DNA of 64,000 nucleotides, taken from contig JADJBE010000026.1 in NCBI GenBank assembly GCA_016703895.1, forward strand, positions 124,001 through 188,000. Direction: 5' to 3'. Source of the DNA: Pseudomonadota bacterium (GTDB lineage: Bacteria; Pseudomonadota; Gammaproteobacteria; Steroidobacterales; Steroidobacteraceae). Made by a program: the position numbers and the translations under genes. Under the pieces are notes generated by a model. It did not search any database and was not told the DNA's origin. It saw only the letters and a list, made by a program, of their open reading frames with translations. Below are positions 27,362-35,791 of the stretch, piece by piece (positions within the stretch are counted from its first letter, which is position 1; each line of letters starts with the position of its first letter).

Positions 27362-28193
27362 CGCAGCGCTCGTACGCCAAGATGGCGCGCTTGCGTTCCA
27401 CGCCCCAGCGATACCCGCCGAGCGAACCGTCGCCCCGCAGCACGCGATGACAGGGAATCAGCCAGGCGATCGGGTTGGCGCCGACCGCATTGCCCACGGC
27501 ACGCGCCGCCGTCGGCATACCGAGGGTTGCCGCCAGCGCACCGTAGGTGGTCAGCCCATCGAGCGCTAACAAGGCGCGCCAAACCTGCACCTGGAAGTTG
27601 GTGCCGACCACCGACAATACGAGTCGACGATCGCGCTCCGTGCCGGGCTGCCAGATGCGCCGCGCGGTCGACGCCGCGCGCTGATCATCGCGCGCAAATT
27701 TGGCGAGCGGGAACTCTGCAGCCAAGGCGCGCATCTCATCGTCGACTGCTTCGACATCGATAAATGCGAGTCGGCAGATGCCCCGGTCGGTCTGCGCAAT
27801 GAACGCGCTACCAAATGGCGACTCCGTGATCCCTGCGTCAACCGTCACACCAGCGCCACGACGTCGAATTTCCCCTGGCGTCAAGGCCTCCAAACTCACC
27901 GTTAGATCGTGCAACCGACCGGCGCTCGAGAGCCCCACGTCGTAGGCTGCATCAAGCACAGCCGGCCCGGACGCCAATACATCTCGTGCTGCCCGCGCTG
28001 TGACATGCCCCAGATATTGCTTCGGCGTCAGGCCGGACCAGCGCCGAAACAAGCGGTTGAAGTGAAACTCGGATAGGTCCACTTCGGCGGCAATCGCGGC
28101 GAGCGGTGGTTGCGCCCGAAAATTGTTGTCGATATATCGGATAGCGCGCGCAATGCGCGCGAAATCGCGCTCGCCCAGTAATGTATCGTTCAT
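27348..28193 (-). CDS. AraC-type regulator fused to O6-alkylguanine-DNA alkyltransferase (Ada-like)
   Basis: 281 residues. The N-terminal ~100 form an AraC-type double helix-turn-helix (EVDLSEFHFNRLFRRWSGLT, then PKQYLGHVTARAARDVL). The C-terminal ~170 form the MGMT domain, with the active-site IPCHRVLRGDGSLGGYRWG accepting methyl groups on Cys. E. coli Ada also has an N-terminal zinc/methylphosphotriester domain; it is absent here, so only O6-alkylguanine repair and possible regulation are expected. The stop lies inside the EamA gene start. Confidence 0.88.
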   Translation of the reverse strand: MNDTLLGERDFARIARAIRYIDNNFRAQPPLAAIAAEVDLSEFHFNRLFRRWSGLTPKQYLGHVTARAARDVLASGPAVLDAAYDVGLSSAGRLHDLTVSLEALTPGEIRRRGAGVTVDAGITESPFGSAFIAQTDRGICRLAFIDVEAVDDEMRALAAEFPLAKFARDDQRAASTARRIWQPGTERDRRLVLSVVGTNFQVQVWRALLALDGLTTYGALAATLGMPTAARAVGNAVGANPIAWLIPCHRVLRGDGSLGGYRWGVERKRAILAYERCVESR

Positions 28194-29476
28194 CGCGCCA
28201 TTGTGGCGCTGGCGACCAGCGTGTTCGACCCGGAACTTGCGGGATCATCGGCCGCGCGACCAATGCCCCGCAATAGCGTGTTTGGCAGGTAGGACGCATC
28301 CCAGTTCGCGGACTGTCGCCCCAGCCGCAGGATCACCAACTGCTCCGATGGAACCGCCCACAGTGTGCGCCCACCACCGCCTTCCATCCAGATGACATCA
28401 GCAGCGAGATAGGCCGCCTCGTGCCGCACACCGAAGCCACTCCCGGGCGTGTACTCACGCACGCCTGCCGGTGCGCGGCCTGTCCAGATCTGCAAGCCAT
28501 ACAATGGATTGGCACGCGAACCAGTGGCCATCTCCCGCACCCAGCCCGGCGGCAGCACCTGTGCGGTCCCGGCAATCCCGTCGTTGATCAACAGCGAGCC
28601 CAACCGCATGTAGTCGGCGGGCGTCGCCCGGAAGCAGCAGTAGACCGCCGGCATTCCGTTGCGACGGTCCAGATAGAACTCAGCCCCGCTGGCACCGATC
28701 GGGCGCCACAGCTTCGCATCGATGTAGCGTTCGTAAGGTGTGCCGGTGGCGCGCTCGAGAATAGTGCCGACCAACTGGGCATTGGCGTTGGAGAGATTGA
28801 AGCGCGCGCCGGGCTCGTGCTGCAGCTCGAAGCGCAACGCAGCAGCAGCGAAATCGGAGCCCAATGACAGCCGCGAGTTCTTGTTAAGCAGTGTCGGGAG
28901 ACCACGCAGCCAACCCAGCACACCGTCGCGCGCAGGGCCACCGCCGAGCGGTATTTCCTCGAGTCCGCTAGTGTTGTTCAGCAACTGGCGCAAGGTGATC
29001 TTGCCGCGCGGTTCAGCGCGCCACTCCGACAACCAGGTTTCCACTGGCAGGTCGAGCGAGGCGATCCGCCCATCGCGCATTGCGATGCCCACCGCCATGC
29101 CAACCATAGACCGTGTCATCGCTCTGCCCGAGAACAGGGTGAATGGCGTCATCTCACCGTAATAGCGCTCCAACTGAATACGTCCGCGATGCAGGACGAG
29201 CAACGCGACCGAGTTGTTAGCTTCGGCCCAGCTTGACGCCTGCTCGAGGGCGGCCGTCGTGATTGTTCGCTCAGCCGGCTGCACGACGGGGAGAAATGGC
29301 GTCGGCGCACCATCGATATGCGTCGTGGGTTGGTAGAAGGAATCGGGCCATTCGCCCGGGTCGCTCGGCATGCTGAAGACGCGGCTCCAGAACGGCCAGT
29401 CGGCCGCGAGCACACCGATGGTCGTCGGTATGACGGTCACGATCAGCAATAACAGGGCAACAGCGGCGCGGCGCAT
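28190..29476 (-). CDS. Beta-lactamase-fold secreted protein with replaced catalytic residues
   Basis: 428 residues; N-terminal signal or anchor (AAVALLLLIVTVIPTTIGVLA). The fold is that of class C beta-lactamase/serine hydrolases: LRQLLNNTSGLEE, ANAQLVGTILERATG, and WMEGGGGRTLWAVPSEQL near the end. At the expected Ser-x-x-Lys site the sequence reads AMTR (FSGRAMTRSMVG), so the nucleophile Ser and base Lys appear to be Ala and Arg. At the Tyr-x-Asn site it reads LSNAN, so Tyr is Leu. It may be a binding protein rather than a hydrolase. ATG 29476 lies 51 nt from the divergent glgA start; a much longer open frame upstream is antisense to glgA. Confidence 0.75.
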   Translation of the reverse strand: MRRAAVALLLLIVTVIPTTIGVLAADWPFWSRVFSMPSDPGEWPDSFYQPTTHIDGAPTPFLPVVQPAERTITTAALEQASSWAEANNSVALLVLHRGRIQLERYYGEMTPFTLFSGRAMTRSMVGMAVGIAMRDGRIASLDLPVETWLSEWRAEPRGKITLRQLLNNTSGLEEIPLGGGPARDGVLGWLRGLPTLLNKNSRLSLGSDFAAAALRFELQHEPGARFNLSNANAQLVGTILERATGTPYERYIDAKLWRPIGASGAEFYLDRRNGMPAVYCCFRATPADYMRLGSLLINDGIAGTAQVLPPGWVREMATGSRANPLYGLQIWTGRAPAGVREYTPGSGFGVRHEAAYLAADVIWMEGGGGRTLWAVPSEQLVILRLGRQSANWDASYLPNTLLRGIGRAADDPASSGSNTLVASATMAR

Positions 29477-29527
29477 GGGCGTAATCGTACCAGCCCTGCC
29501 CGGCAACCCAGTAGAATCCACGGGGTT

Positions 29528-30995
29528 ATGACTCTTTCGATCTGTGCCATCGCGTCCGAAGTCACACCGCTTGCCAAGACGGGCGGGCTGGCGGACGTAG
29601 CCGGCGCGTTGACGCGCATCCTGCACGATGGCGGTCACGACGCGCGGCTGTTCATGCCGCTGTACTCGCAGATCGACCAGCGTGACCTGGTGTTGCACCC
29701 TGTCGCCGCACTCCGTGCCGTGCCAGTCACGCTGGGCCAGCACCGCTATCTGTTCGACGTGTACACCGCCCGGTTGCCTGGGTCGCGCGCGGTGGTTCAT
29801 CTGCTCGACTGCGCCGCGTTGTACGGCCGCGATCGGCTGTATACCACCGACCCCGACGAACATCGGCGCTTCATCGCGCTGACCTACGCTGCCCTCGAAT
29901 GCTGTCGGCGCCTGCACTGGCGGCCCGACATCGTGCATTGCCACGACTGGCACGCAGCCTTTGCACCGCTGCTGTTGAAAACCGTCTACGCCGACGATCG
30001 GCAACTCGGTGCCGCCAAGTCCGTCCTGACGATCCACAACATCGGCTATCAGGGTGTGTTCGACGCCAGCCATGCCGATGAGCTCGGCCTTGGCACCGCC
30101 ACCTCGTGGCTGGAGCCCGTGGATCTGGCTGCTGGCCGGATCAATTCGCTCAAGACTGGCGTGCTGTACGCCGACGCGATCACCACCGTGAGCCCCACCT
30201 ACGCCCGCGAGATTCTCACCCCGGAATTCGGTCTGGGTCTGGAAGCGCAACTACAAGGTCGCGCCGGCGATCTCACCGGCATCTTGAACGGGGTCGACTA
30301 TGGCGAATGGGACCCGCGCTGGGATCGGCACCTACCGACTCACTACGGCGCTTTCAAGCTCGAACGCAAGGGCGAACTCAAAGCACAGTTCCTGGCCGAC
30401 AATGGCCTGCTAGCGGCGCCAGGTCGCGTGCCACTGTTCGGTATTGTCAGCCGTATGACCTCGCAGAAGGGCTTCGATCTGCTGCGCGATGCGCTGCCGG
30501 AGTTGTTAGCGACGACGGACGTGCGCGTCGCTGCTCGGCAATGGCGAGGCCCAATACGAGCAGATCTTTCGGGACCTCGCCGCCGCCTTCCCGGGCCGCG
30601 CGCTGTATCGCGATGAATACGATGAGCCGATGGCGCACTGGATCGAGGCGGCGAGCGATATTTTCCTGATGCCGTCGCGCTACGAGCCCTGCGGCCTCAA
30701 TCAGATGTATAGCCTGCGATACGGCACGGTTCCAATCGTGCGACGGACCGGCGGCCTGGCAGACTCGGTGACGCACTTCGATCCGCTGACGACGCGCGGC
30801 AACGGCATAGTCTTCAATGATTTCGACGGCAATGCCATCCGCTGGGCGCTGCAAACTGCGCTCGGCTGGTACGCCGATGCGACACTCTGGGAGACGATCG
30901 TGCGCAACGCGATGCGCGCGGATTTCTCCTGGGAGCAGCAGTCGCAGCCGTACGTACGGCTGTTCGAGCGGCTGGTCGCGACTACTTCAGCTTGA
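29528..30995 (+). CDS. glgA: Glycogen synthase GlgA (frame broken as given)
   Basis: ADP-glucose-dependent glycogen synthase, GT5 family, GT-B fold; about 489 residues if restored. The N-terminus has AIASEVTPLAKTGGLADVAGAL (read as two runs: AIASEVTPLAKTGG and LADVAGAL), with the KTGGL ADP-glucose site, plus TIHNIGYQGVF. The C-terminal half has MPSRYEPCGLNQMYSLRYG and RRTGGLADSV. The frame breaks at 30530: ...TDVRV then a lone G, and LLGNGEAQYEQIFRDL continues in the next frame. Loss of two bases or gain of one explains it. It overlaps the convergent LEA14-like gene by 14 nt. Confidence 0.92.
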
Positions 30996-31434
30996 TCGAA
31001 CCGGTCTCGACGAACGGGATACTGCGCAGAAATCCTGACGACAACGACACCTTGCCGACCATCCGGTAATCGAGCGAATCGAGAGACTTCTCGCCGCCAC
31101 CGCGCGCCAGCATGCGCAGGAAAGTGGTCGCCATGTTGGCGGTCACCATCATGTCGAACTCCGCTTCGCCAAGAGCAGGCACCTCGAAGGGCGAGCCACT
31201 CACGCCTTGCGCAAAATCCTCGCCCTGCACTTCCAACCGATAGCTGATGCCCTTGATGGGCAGACTACGGTCCTTAGGATTCTGCACGCGCAGCCGGACT
31301 CGCATGCGCTGCTCGAACAAGTCGCTCTTCTGCAGCTCTACATTGACGACCGACAAGCGCGGCGTCTCCAGCTTGGTATACGACGCGCAGCCGACAAAGC
31401 ACAGCACGGCCAGCGCAACGAGCAGCTTCCTCAT
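30982..31434 (-). CDS. LEA14-like (LEA type 2) lipoprotein
   Basis: 150 residues. Lipoprotein signal peptide with VGC lipobox at residues about 14-16. The body is a WHy/LEA14-type beta-sandwich: SVVNVELQKSDLFEQRMRVR, then LRVQNPKDRSLPIKGISYRL, where the 'xxNPNxxxLPIxGxxY' pattern is diagnostic. Function is unknown, perhaps envelope stress. It lies between glgA and glgC and overlaps the glgC stop by 4 nt on the same strand order (glgC first). Confidence 0.8.
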   Translation of the reverse strand: MRKLLVALAVLCFVGCASYTKLETPRLSVVNVELQKSDLFEQRMRVRLRVQNPKDRSLPIKGISYRLEVQGEDFAQGVSGSPFEVPALGEAEFDMMVTANMATTFLRMLARGGGEKSLDSLDYRMVGKVSLSSGFLRSIPFVETGSIKLK

Positions 31435-32702
31435 ACGCTGGATGGTAACAGCATATCGGGAGTGACCAATACCACGCCTTTTTCTGTCACCAAGAAGCGC
31501 TTGGCATCGGCAGCCGGATCGACGCCGATCATGGTGCCGTCCGGTATGTCGCAGCCTTCATCAATAATCGCCTTGCGTATGGTGCAGCCATGGCCAATAT
31601 GAACGCCCGGCAGCACCACCGCTCGCTCGACATACGAGCGGTCTTCGATCCGTACACCGGAGAACAACAGGGACTCGCGCACCGCAGCACCGGAAACGAT
31701 GCTACCACCCGACACGAGCGAGTTGATCGCCAGTCCGCGACGGCCTTCCTCATCCAGTACGAACTTGGCCGGTGGCAGCTGCACCTGGTATGTCCAGATG
31801 GGCCAGTCCTCGTCGTAGATGTTCAGCTCTGGATTGACATACACCAGCTCGAGATTCGCTTCATAGAACGCGTCGATCGTGCCGACGTCGCGCCAGTAAC
31901 TCTGCGCCCGCGTCTTCACGTCCTGGAAGTGGTAGGCGTAAACCTGCAGGTTCTCGATCGACTTCGGCAAAATATTGCGACCGAAGTCATGCGCTGACGT
32001 GGTATCGACTGCATCCTCCTGCAGCAATTTGTCCATCAACGCCGGGTTGAACACATAAATCCCCATCGACGCCAGCGCCACATCAGGGCGACCCGGCATC
32101 GGGTCAGGATCGGCCGGCTTCTCCGTGAATTTCAGGACCCGGTTCCATTCCGTTGCCGTCATGACACCGAAATCGCATGCTTCCATGCGCGGCACCTCCA
32201 CCACGCCGACCGTGATGTCTGCGCCCTTCTCGACGTGGTAGGCGATCATCGGGCCATAGTCCATCTTGTAGATGTGATCACCAGCGAGTACTAACACGTG
32301 CTTCGGCCGATGCGACTGCACCACGTCGAGGTTCTGAAACACCGCATCGGCCGTGCCGCGGTACCAGTGTTCGCCCACCTGCTGCTGCGCCGGGATTACT
32401 TCGACGAACTCGCCGAACTCGCCGCGCATATAGCCCCAACCGCGCTGCACGTGCTGGATCAGCGACTGCGCCTTGTACTGCGTCAGCACCGAGATCTGCC
32501 GAATGCCGGAATTGACGCAGTTGGACAGCACGAAATCAATGATGCGGAACTTGCCACCAAACGGTGTTGCCGGCTTGCAGCGATGCGCCGTCAAGCCTTT
32601 GAGTCGCTCGCCACGACCGCCGGCCATGACAATGGCTAGCGTGCCGCTCGTCAGGCGGCTAACGTATCGACCCGAAGAGCCACGTGCCGGTCCTTTCGCC
32701 AT
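31431..32702 (-). CDS. glgC: Glucose-1-phosphate adenylyltransferase
   Basis: Makes ADP-glucose from ATP and glucose-1-phosphate, the donor for GlgA. 423 residues, the family length. Seen: the nucleotide-binding start LAIVMAGGRGERLKGLTAHR, KPATPFGGKFRIIDFVLSNC, the glucose-1-P segment VLKFTEKPADPDPMPG, and the C-terminal left-handed helix region with VVLPGVHIGHGCTI. It is transcribed away from the PadR region and toward glgA. Confidence 0.96.
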   Translation of the reverse strand: MAKGPARGSSGRYVSRLTSGTLAIVMAGGRGERLKGLTAHRCKPATPFGGKFRIIDFVLSNCVNSGIRQISVLTQYKAQSLIQHVQRGWGYMRGEFGEFVEVIPAQQQVGEHWYRGTADAVFQNLDVVQSHRPKHVLVLAGDHIYKMDYGPMIAYHVEKGADITVGVVEVPRMEACDFGVMTATEWNRVLKFTEKPADPDPMPGRPDVALASMGIYVFNPALMDKLLQEDAVDTTSAHDFGRNILPKSIENLQVYAYHFQDVKTRAQSYWRDVGTIDAFYEANLELVYVNPELNIYDEDWPIWTYQVQLPPAKFVLDEEGRRGLAINSLVSGGSIVSGAAVRESLLFSGVRIEDRSYVERAVVLPGVHIGHGCTIRKAIIDEGCDIPDGTMIGVDPAADAKRFLVTEKGVVLVTPDMLLPSSV

Positions 32703-32826
32703 AGTCTTCCTCTGCTACGCCAAGTTGCGTTGCGGCATCGCCGCAGAGATCTCGAGTATAGACTCGCCGCGCGACCGCAGCGCAATCTACACTAGCGCTT
32801 CCCGATTCACTGGATGGGTACCTGCC

Positions 32827-33201
32827 ATGTCGATACTGCGTAATGCGATGTTGATTGCCGCTGCCTGTGCCACGGCTGCCGTGCTGCTGAGCGCGCCGCT
32901 CAAGCCTGCGCTAGCCGCGGATGCGCCTGCCGCTGCTGGCCATTGCAGCTTCACGCTCAAGAACCAGTGGGCTGGGCCGTACAAAGCCTGCGTTGCGCCA
33001 GCCGACGCCGGCCAATGCACTGAACTCGGCAAAGCCGATGAGAACTCCGACGCCACCTGGAGCGCCGGCGCCTGCCCGACCGCGAGCGTCGTTGGCAGCT
33101 GCAAGCGCAGCAAGGACACGTTGTATTACTACGAGGGCGACGCCTCAGGCCTCGAGCTCGGTTGCGGGTTCCAGAGCGGTGAGTGGAATACCGGCAGCTA
33201 G
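32827..33201 (+). CDS. Small secreted cysteine-containing protein, unknown
   Basis: 124 residues. A signal peptide runs to about residue 32 (ACATAAVLLSAPLKPALAAD, cleavage near ALA-A). The mature part has six cysteines and ordered aromatic residues (CKRSKDTLYYYEG, GCGFQSGEWN). No family recognised. ATG 32827 is chosen because it begins the signal peptide; the open frame further upstream overlaps glgC's promoter side. It precedes the padR-like gene by 44 nt. Confidence 0.65.
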   Translation: MSILRNAMLIAAACATAAVLLSAPLKPALAADAPAAAGHCSFTLKNQWAGPYKACVAPADAGQCTELGKADENSDATWSAGACPTASVVGSCKRSKDTLYYYEGDASGLELGCGFQSGEWNTGS

Positions 33202-33220
33202 CTATTAGTTGATTAGTAAT

Positions 33221-33250
33221 ACTATATAGTTCACAGTATGATTCTGTGAA
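33221..33250. promoter_or_regulatory. Palindromic operator over the padR-like start
   Basis: ACTATATAGT (33221-33230) is a perfect 10-nt palindrome. TTCACAG (33230-33236) and CTGTGAA (33244-33250) form a perfect 7-nt inverted repeat with a 7-nt spacer that contains TATGAT, a good -10-like hexamer. The right arm covers the GTG start of the regulator gene. This suggests autoregulation; the binding itself is inferred. Confidence 0.55.
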
Positions 33251-33596
33251 CAGTAGTGACGCCCGCAAATTCCAAAAGGACCTGAACAGCGGCTTGGTCG
33301 GGCTGGTTTTGCTTGCCTCGCTGGATGCAGCGGGCGAGGACCTCTACGGCTACGACCTCGTCAAGCGCTTGCAGGGAGCCCAGGACGGCGAGCTGATGTT
33401 CACCGAGAGTGCCGTTTACCCGGTATTGCGCTCCATGGCCAAGCGCGGCCTGCTGACAAGCCGCATCGTCCCTTCGTACAGCGGTCCGCCGCGCCGCTAT
33501 TACCGCATCACATCCGAAGGCCAGGCCATGCTCGCCGGATGGTGCAATATCTGGCGGGAAACGCGCGATTTCGTGGATCAATTTGTGACTCACTGA
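33246..33596 (+). CDS. PadR-family transcriptional regulator
   Basis: 116 residues: a winged helix-turn-helix with LYGYDLVKRLQ, FTESAVYPVLRSMAKRGLL and GPPRRYYRITSEGQAML, the classical PadR wing. It is a short PadR-s2 type without a long C-terminal coiled coil. The only in-frame start near the family N-terminus is GTG 33246, which has no clear ribosome-binding site and lies inside an inverted repeat; leaderless translation is possible. No obvious target gene sits divergently. Confidence 0.85.
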   Translation: MNSSDARKFQKDLNSGLVGLVLLASLDAAGEDLYGYDLVKRLQGAQDGELMFTESAVYPVLRSMAKRGLLTSRIVPSYSGPPRRYYRITSEGQAMLAGWCNIWRETRDFVDQFVTH

Positions 33597-33597
33597 G

Positions 33598-33624
33598 TGC
33601 TATAATATCTGTACAGACTGTACA
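33598..33624 (+). promoter_or_regulatory. Toxin-antitoxin promoter and operator
   Basis: TGCTATAAT (33598-33606) is an extended -10 with a perfect TATAAT. Immediately downstream TGTACA-GAC-TGTACA (33610-33624) repeats a self-complementary hexamer twice, 9 nt apart. A repressor bound there would sit on the transcription start, the usual autoregulation of Phd-type antitoxins. Confidence 0.6.
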
Positions 33625-33650
33625 TTTTAGAATAGATCTGGAGTGAGCAC

Positions 33651-33893
33651 GTGACCCGGAAACATTACGGTGTAGAGGAAGCTCGTCGTCGGCTACCCGA
33701 GTTGCTGGAGAAGGCCAACCGCGGCGCGCAGGTTGTCATCACCAAGCACGGCAAGCGCTACGCCACGTTTGTCAGTGGCGACGCGGTGGCAGCACTGGGC
33801 CGCGGGAAATTTGCACGGCTACGCGGCAGTGGCGCCGGCTTGTGGCGCCCGGATGCCGCTAGCTTCGTCGAGCAGCTCCGCAACGAATGGTAG
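33651..33893 (+). CDS. Phd/YefM-type antitoxin
   Basis: 80 residues. The N-terminus GVEEARRRLPELLEKANRG and VVITKHGKRYATFVS is the Phd/YefM DNA-binding fold (EARxxLxELLxxV then VxITxxGxPxAVLV). The C-terminus (VEQLRNEW) would wrap the toxin. GTG 33651 is preceded by GGAGTGA. The toxin gene starts 7 nt before this stop, so the two are translationally coupled. Confidence 0.88.
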   Translation: MTRKHYGVEEARRRLPELLEKANRGAQVVITKHGKRYATFVSGDAVAALGRGKFARLRGSGAGLWRPDAASFVEQLRNEW

Positions 33894-34336
33894 CCCGCTC
33901 GACAGACAGTGTTGTTGAGTTTGCGCCGGACGAGACGATCGCTGTCGATTCAGCGCCGATCATCTACTACCTGGAAGACCACGCCCAGTTCGCAGAGCGC
34001 TACGCGGCGCTGTTCGAGGCGGCGGACGCGGGGCAGATACAGATTGTGATCTCCACTATTGCTATAGCGGAGGTGCTGGCAGGACCGCTCATGCACGGTA
34101 ACGAAATCCTCGCGGCGCGCTACCGCGAGGCACTGACTGCAGCACCGTATTGGACCGTCTTGGACGTGGACACAGACGTTGCAGAGCAGGCCGCCAGGCT
34201 TCGAGTTCGGTATAAGATTCGCCTACCCGACGCGATCCAGATCGCGACTGCCTTACGGGCGAATGCCGATCGATTTGTCACGCATGATCGTCGCCTGCAG
34301 CGCGTCAAGGAGCTGCGCGTGGTGGGTCTGAGCTGA
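33887..34336 (+). CDS. PIN-domain toxin, VapC-like
   Basis: 149 residues. Acidic PIN-domain residues are visible: the first Asp in AVDSAPIIYYLED, Glu in TIAIAEVLAGP, and Asp in RLPDAIQIATAL plus FVTHDRRLQRV. It is predicted to cleave RNA (tRNA or rRNA in known VapC toxins) with Mg2+. It is paired with the upstream Phd-like antitoxin; a Phd-PIN combination is common. Confidence 0.88.
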   Translation: MVARSTDSVVEFAPDETIAVDSAPIIYYLEDHAQFAERYAALFEAADAGQIQIVISTIAIAEVLAGPLMHGNEILAARYREALTAAPYWTVLDVDTDVAEQAARLRVRYKIRLPDAIQIATALRANADRFVTHDRRLQRVKELRVVGLS

Positions 34337-34340
34337 ACTC

Positions 34341-34496
34341 ATGAGCAACGACGACAATCAACAACCCATCTTCCGCTCCGTCGGACGCCGCAAGTCCCGT
34401 GACGGGCAGCCGCTCACGAGCGATGACCGCACGCGGATGACCGAGATGGCGCGCTATGTCACGCACGGTAACGTCAACCTGATGTCGTTAGTCTGA
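34341..34496 (+). CDS. 51-residue hypothetical protein
   Basis: A short open frame from ATG 34341 to TGA 34494-34496, four bases after the PIN toxin gene. The product is polar and basic, with no signal peptide or membrane helix (contains FRSVGRRKSRDGQPL and a C-terminal MARYVTHGNVNLMSLV). Its stop overlaps the ATG of the next gene (TGATG), which argues that it is translated. No family recognised. Confidence 0.45.
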   Translation: MSNDDNQQPIFRSVGRRKSRDGQPLTSDDRTRMTEMARYVTHGNVNLMSLV

Positions 34497-35145
34497 TGGA
34501 GTACACGCGGCCCGCGACCTGGGCGGATTTCAAACGATCGTCGCGCTCGCCTGCCTCGCCGCAGCTGGCTGCTCCAACGCCGCACCCCCAGCCTCGGCAA
34601 CCCCGGCGACTAGCGCAGTCGAATCGCCACGACAAGGCTTGCAAGGCAACGGCTGTCTGGCCGCCGGCGACGGCTACCTGCGCGCGCGGCTGCGTGGTGC
34701 TTTGCAGTTGGAGCTCGACTGGCGCGACGCGCAGATGAAGTGCGAAGGCGGGCCACGCCCGCAGGACTCGGGCCTGCGCGTGAGCATTGCTGGCCCGGAC
34801 CGCGGCAATGACCGCCGACTCAGGTTCGTGTTTGGCTTGAGCGGGGTGAGAGAAGGCGCGGCCGCGAGCGCCGTACCGACCAATGTCACGGTCATTTTTG
34901 AAGGCGAGCAGCGGGTGTTTGCGACGCTCGGCGATGACAAATGCACCGTCGATAGCCTGCAACAGGAACGGATTGGCGCCCTGGGTGGTCCAAAACGCAG
35001 CTACCGTGTCACCGCGCGCGGCTTCTGCACGGCGCCGGCCACCAACCTGAGCGGCGACGAGCGCATCATGGTGGAGCGTTTTGATTTTGCCGGCCGCATC
35101 GATATCGAGGATGAGAAACCCCATGACCCTGCCCAGAATCGCTAG
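34496..35145 (+). CDS. Lipoprotein, unknown family (probable frame break near the start)
   Basis: From about 34528 the frame encodes a lipoprotein signal core (TIVALACLAAAGCSNAAPP, lipobox AAGC), then a ~170-residue domain with CLAAGDGYLRARLRGALQLE and paired cysteines. No start codon lies between the upstream in-frame stop at 34489 and this core. The coupled ATG at 34496 is in a different frame, and one extra base in the CCC at 34511-34513 would join them. I therefore read it as one gene with a small deletion. The family is unknown. It overlaps the DUF192 gene. Confidence 0.5.
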
Positions 35146-35641
35146 CCTCGCGCTGCTGCTGTTGTTAGCGTCGGGCGGCAGCGCGCGCCTGCATGCCCAG
35201 CAAGCGCCTGAGGACCTCGCCCGCTTTCCGCAGAGCGAGCTCGCCGTCAAGAGCGGCAAGCAGTTACACAAGTTCCGCATCTGGCTCGCCGATACCTCAA
35301 GCCGCAAACAGCAGGGCCTCATGTTCGTGCGGGACCTGCCGGCCGACCGCGGCATGCTATTCGTCAACGATCAGCCGTATATCGCCAGCATGTGGATGAA
35401 GAACACCTACGTCTCGCTGGATATGCTGTTTATTGGCGCTGACGGACGCATCAATGAGATCCGCGCCCGCACCATTCCACATTCGCTTGAGATCATCGCG
35501 CCACGCGCCCCTGCCCTCGCAGTGTTGGAGCTCAAAGGCGGCGAAGCCGCGCGTCGTGGCCTGGCGGTGGGAGACGTGGTGGAGCACCCGACGCTCCAGC
35601 GCAACAACGAGCGTCGTAAAAAAGCCACAAAAAGCCACTGA
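35123..35641 (+). CDS. DUF192-family secreted protein
   Basis: 172 residues: a signal peptide (LPRIASLALLLLLASGG, cleavage near LHA-QQ), then the DUF192 core KQQGLMFVRDLPADRGMLFV, ASMWMKNTYVSLDMLFIG and VLELKGGEAARRGLAVGD. The family is a compact beta barrel of unknown function, secreted or periplasmic. The start could also be ATG 35111; ATG 35123 has GAGG 12 nt upstream. Confidence 0.88.
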   Translation: MTLPRIASLALLLLLASGGSARLHAQQAPEDLARFPQSELAVKSGKQLHKFRIWLADTSSRKQQGLMFVRDLPADRGMLFVNDQPYIASMWMKNTYVSLDMLFIGADGRINEIRARTIPHSLEIIAPRAPALAVLELKGGEAARRGLAVGDVVEHPTLQRNNERRKKATKSH

Positions 35642-35791
35642 CGGTAGATAACTGTCCATGCAAATGCTGGCAAAACCTACGTTTTGTTGCGCTATTGGGC
35701 TATTATCCTCCGCCTAAAGCTGCGCGGAAACTGTCAAATCATCTTGCCAGCAGTCCGGCGCGTGCTCGCAACACTCGAAGGGAGTCCCGTG

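Noticed and set aside
28190..30250. Very long minus-strand open frame across glgA
   Set aside because: Only the part from 29476 to 28190 codes for the beta-lactamase-fold protein; the rest is antisense to glgA, a common by-product of GC-rich coding.
34474..35367. 297-codon minus-strand frame over the small lipoproteins
   Set aside because: It is antisense to the lipoprotein and DUF192 genes and shows no domain or start signal.
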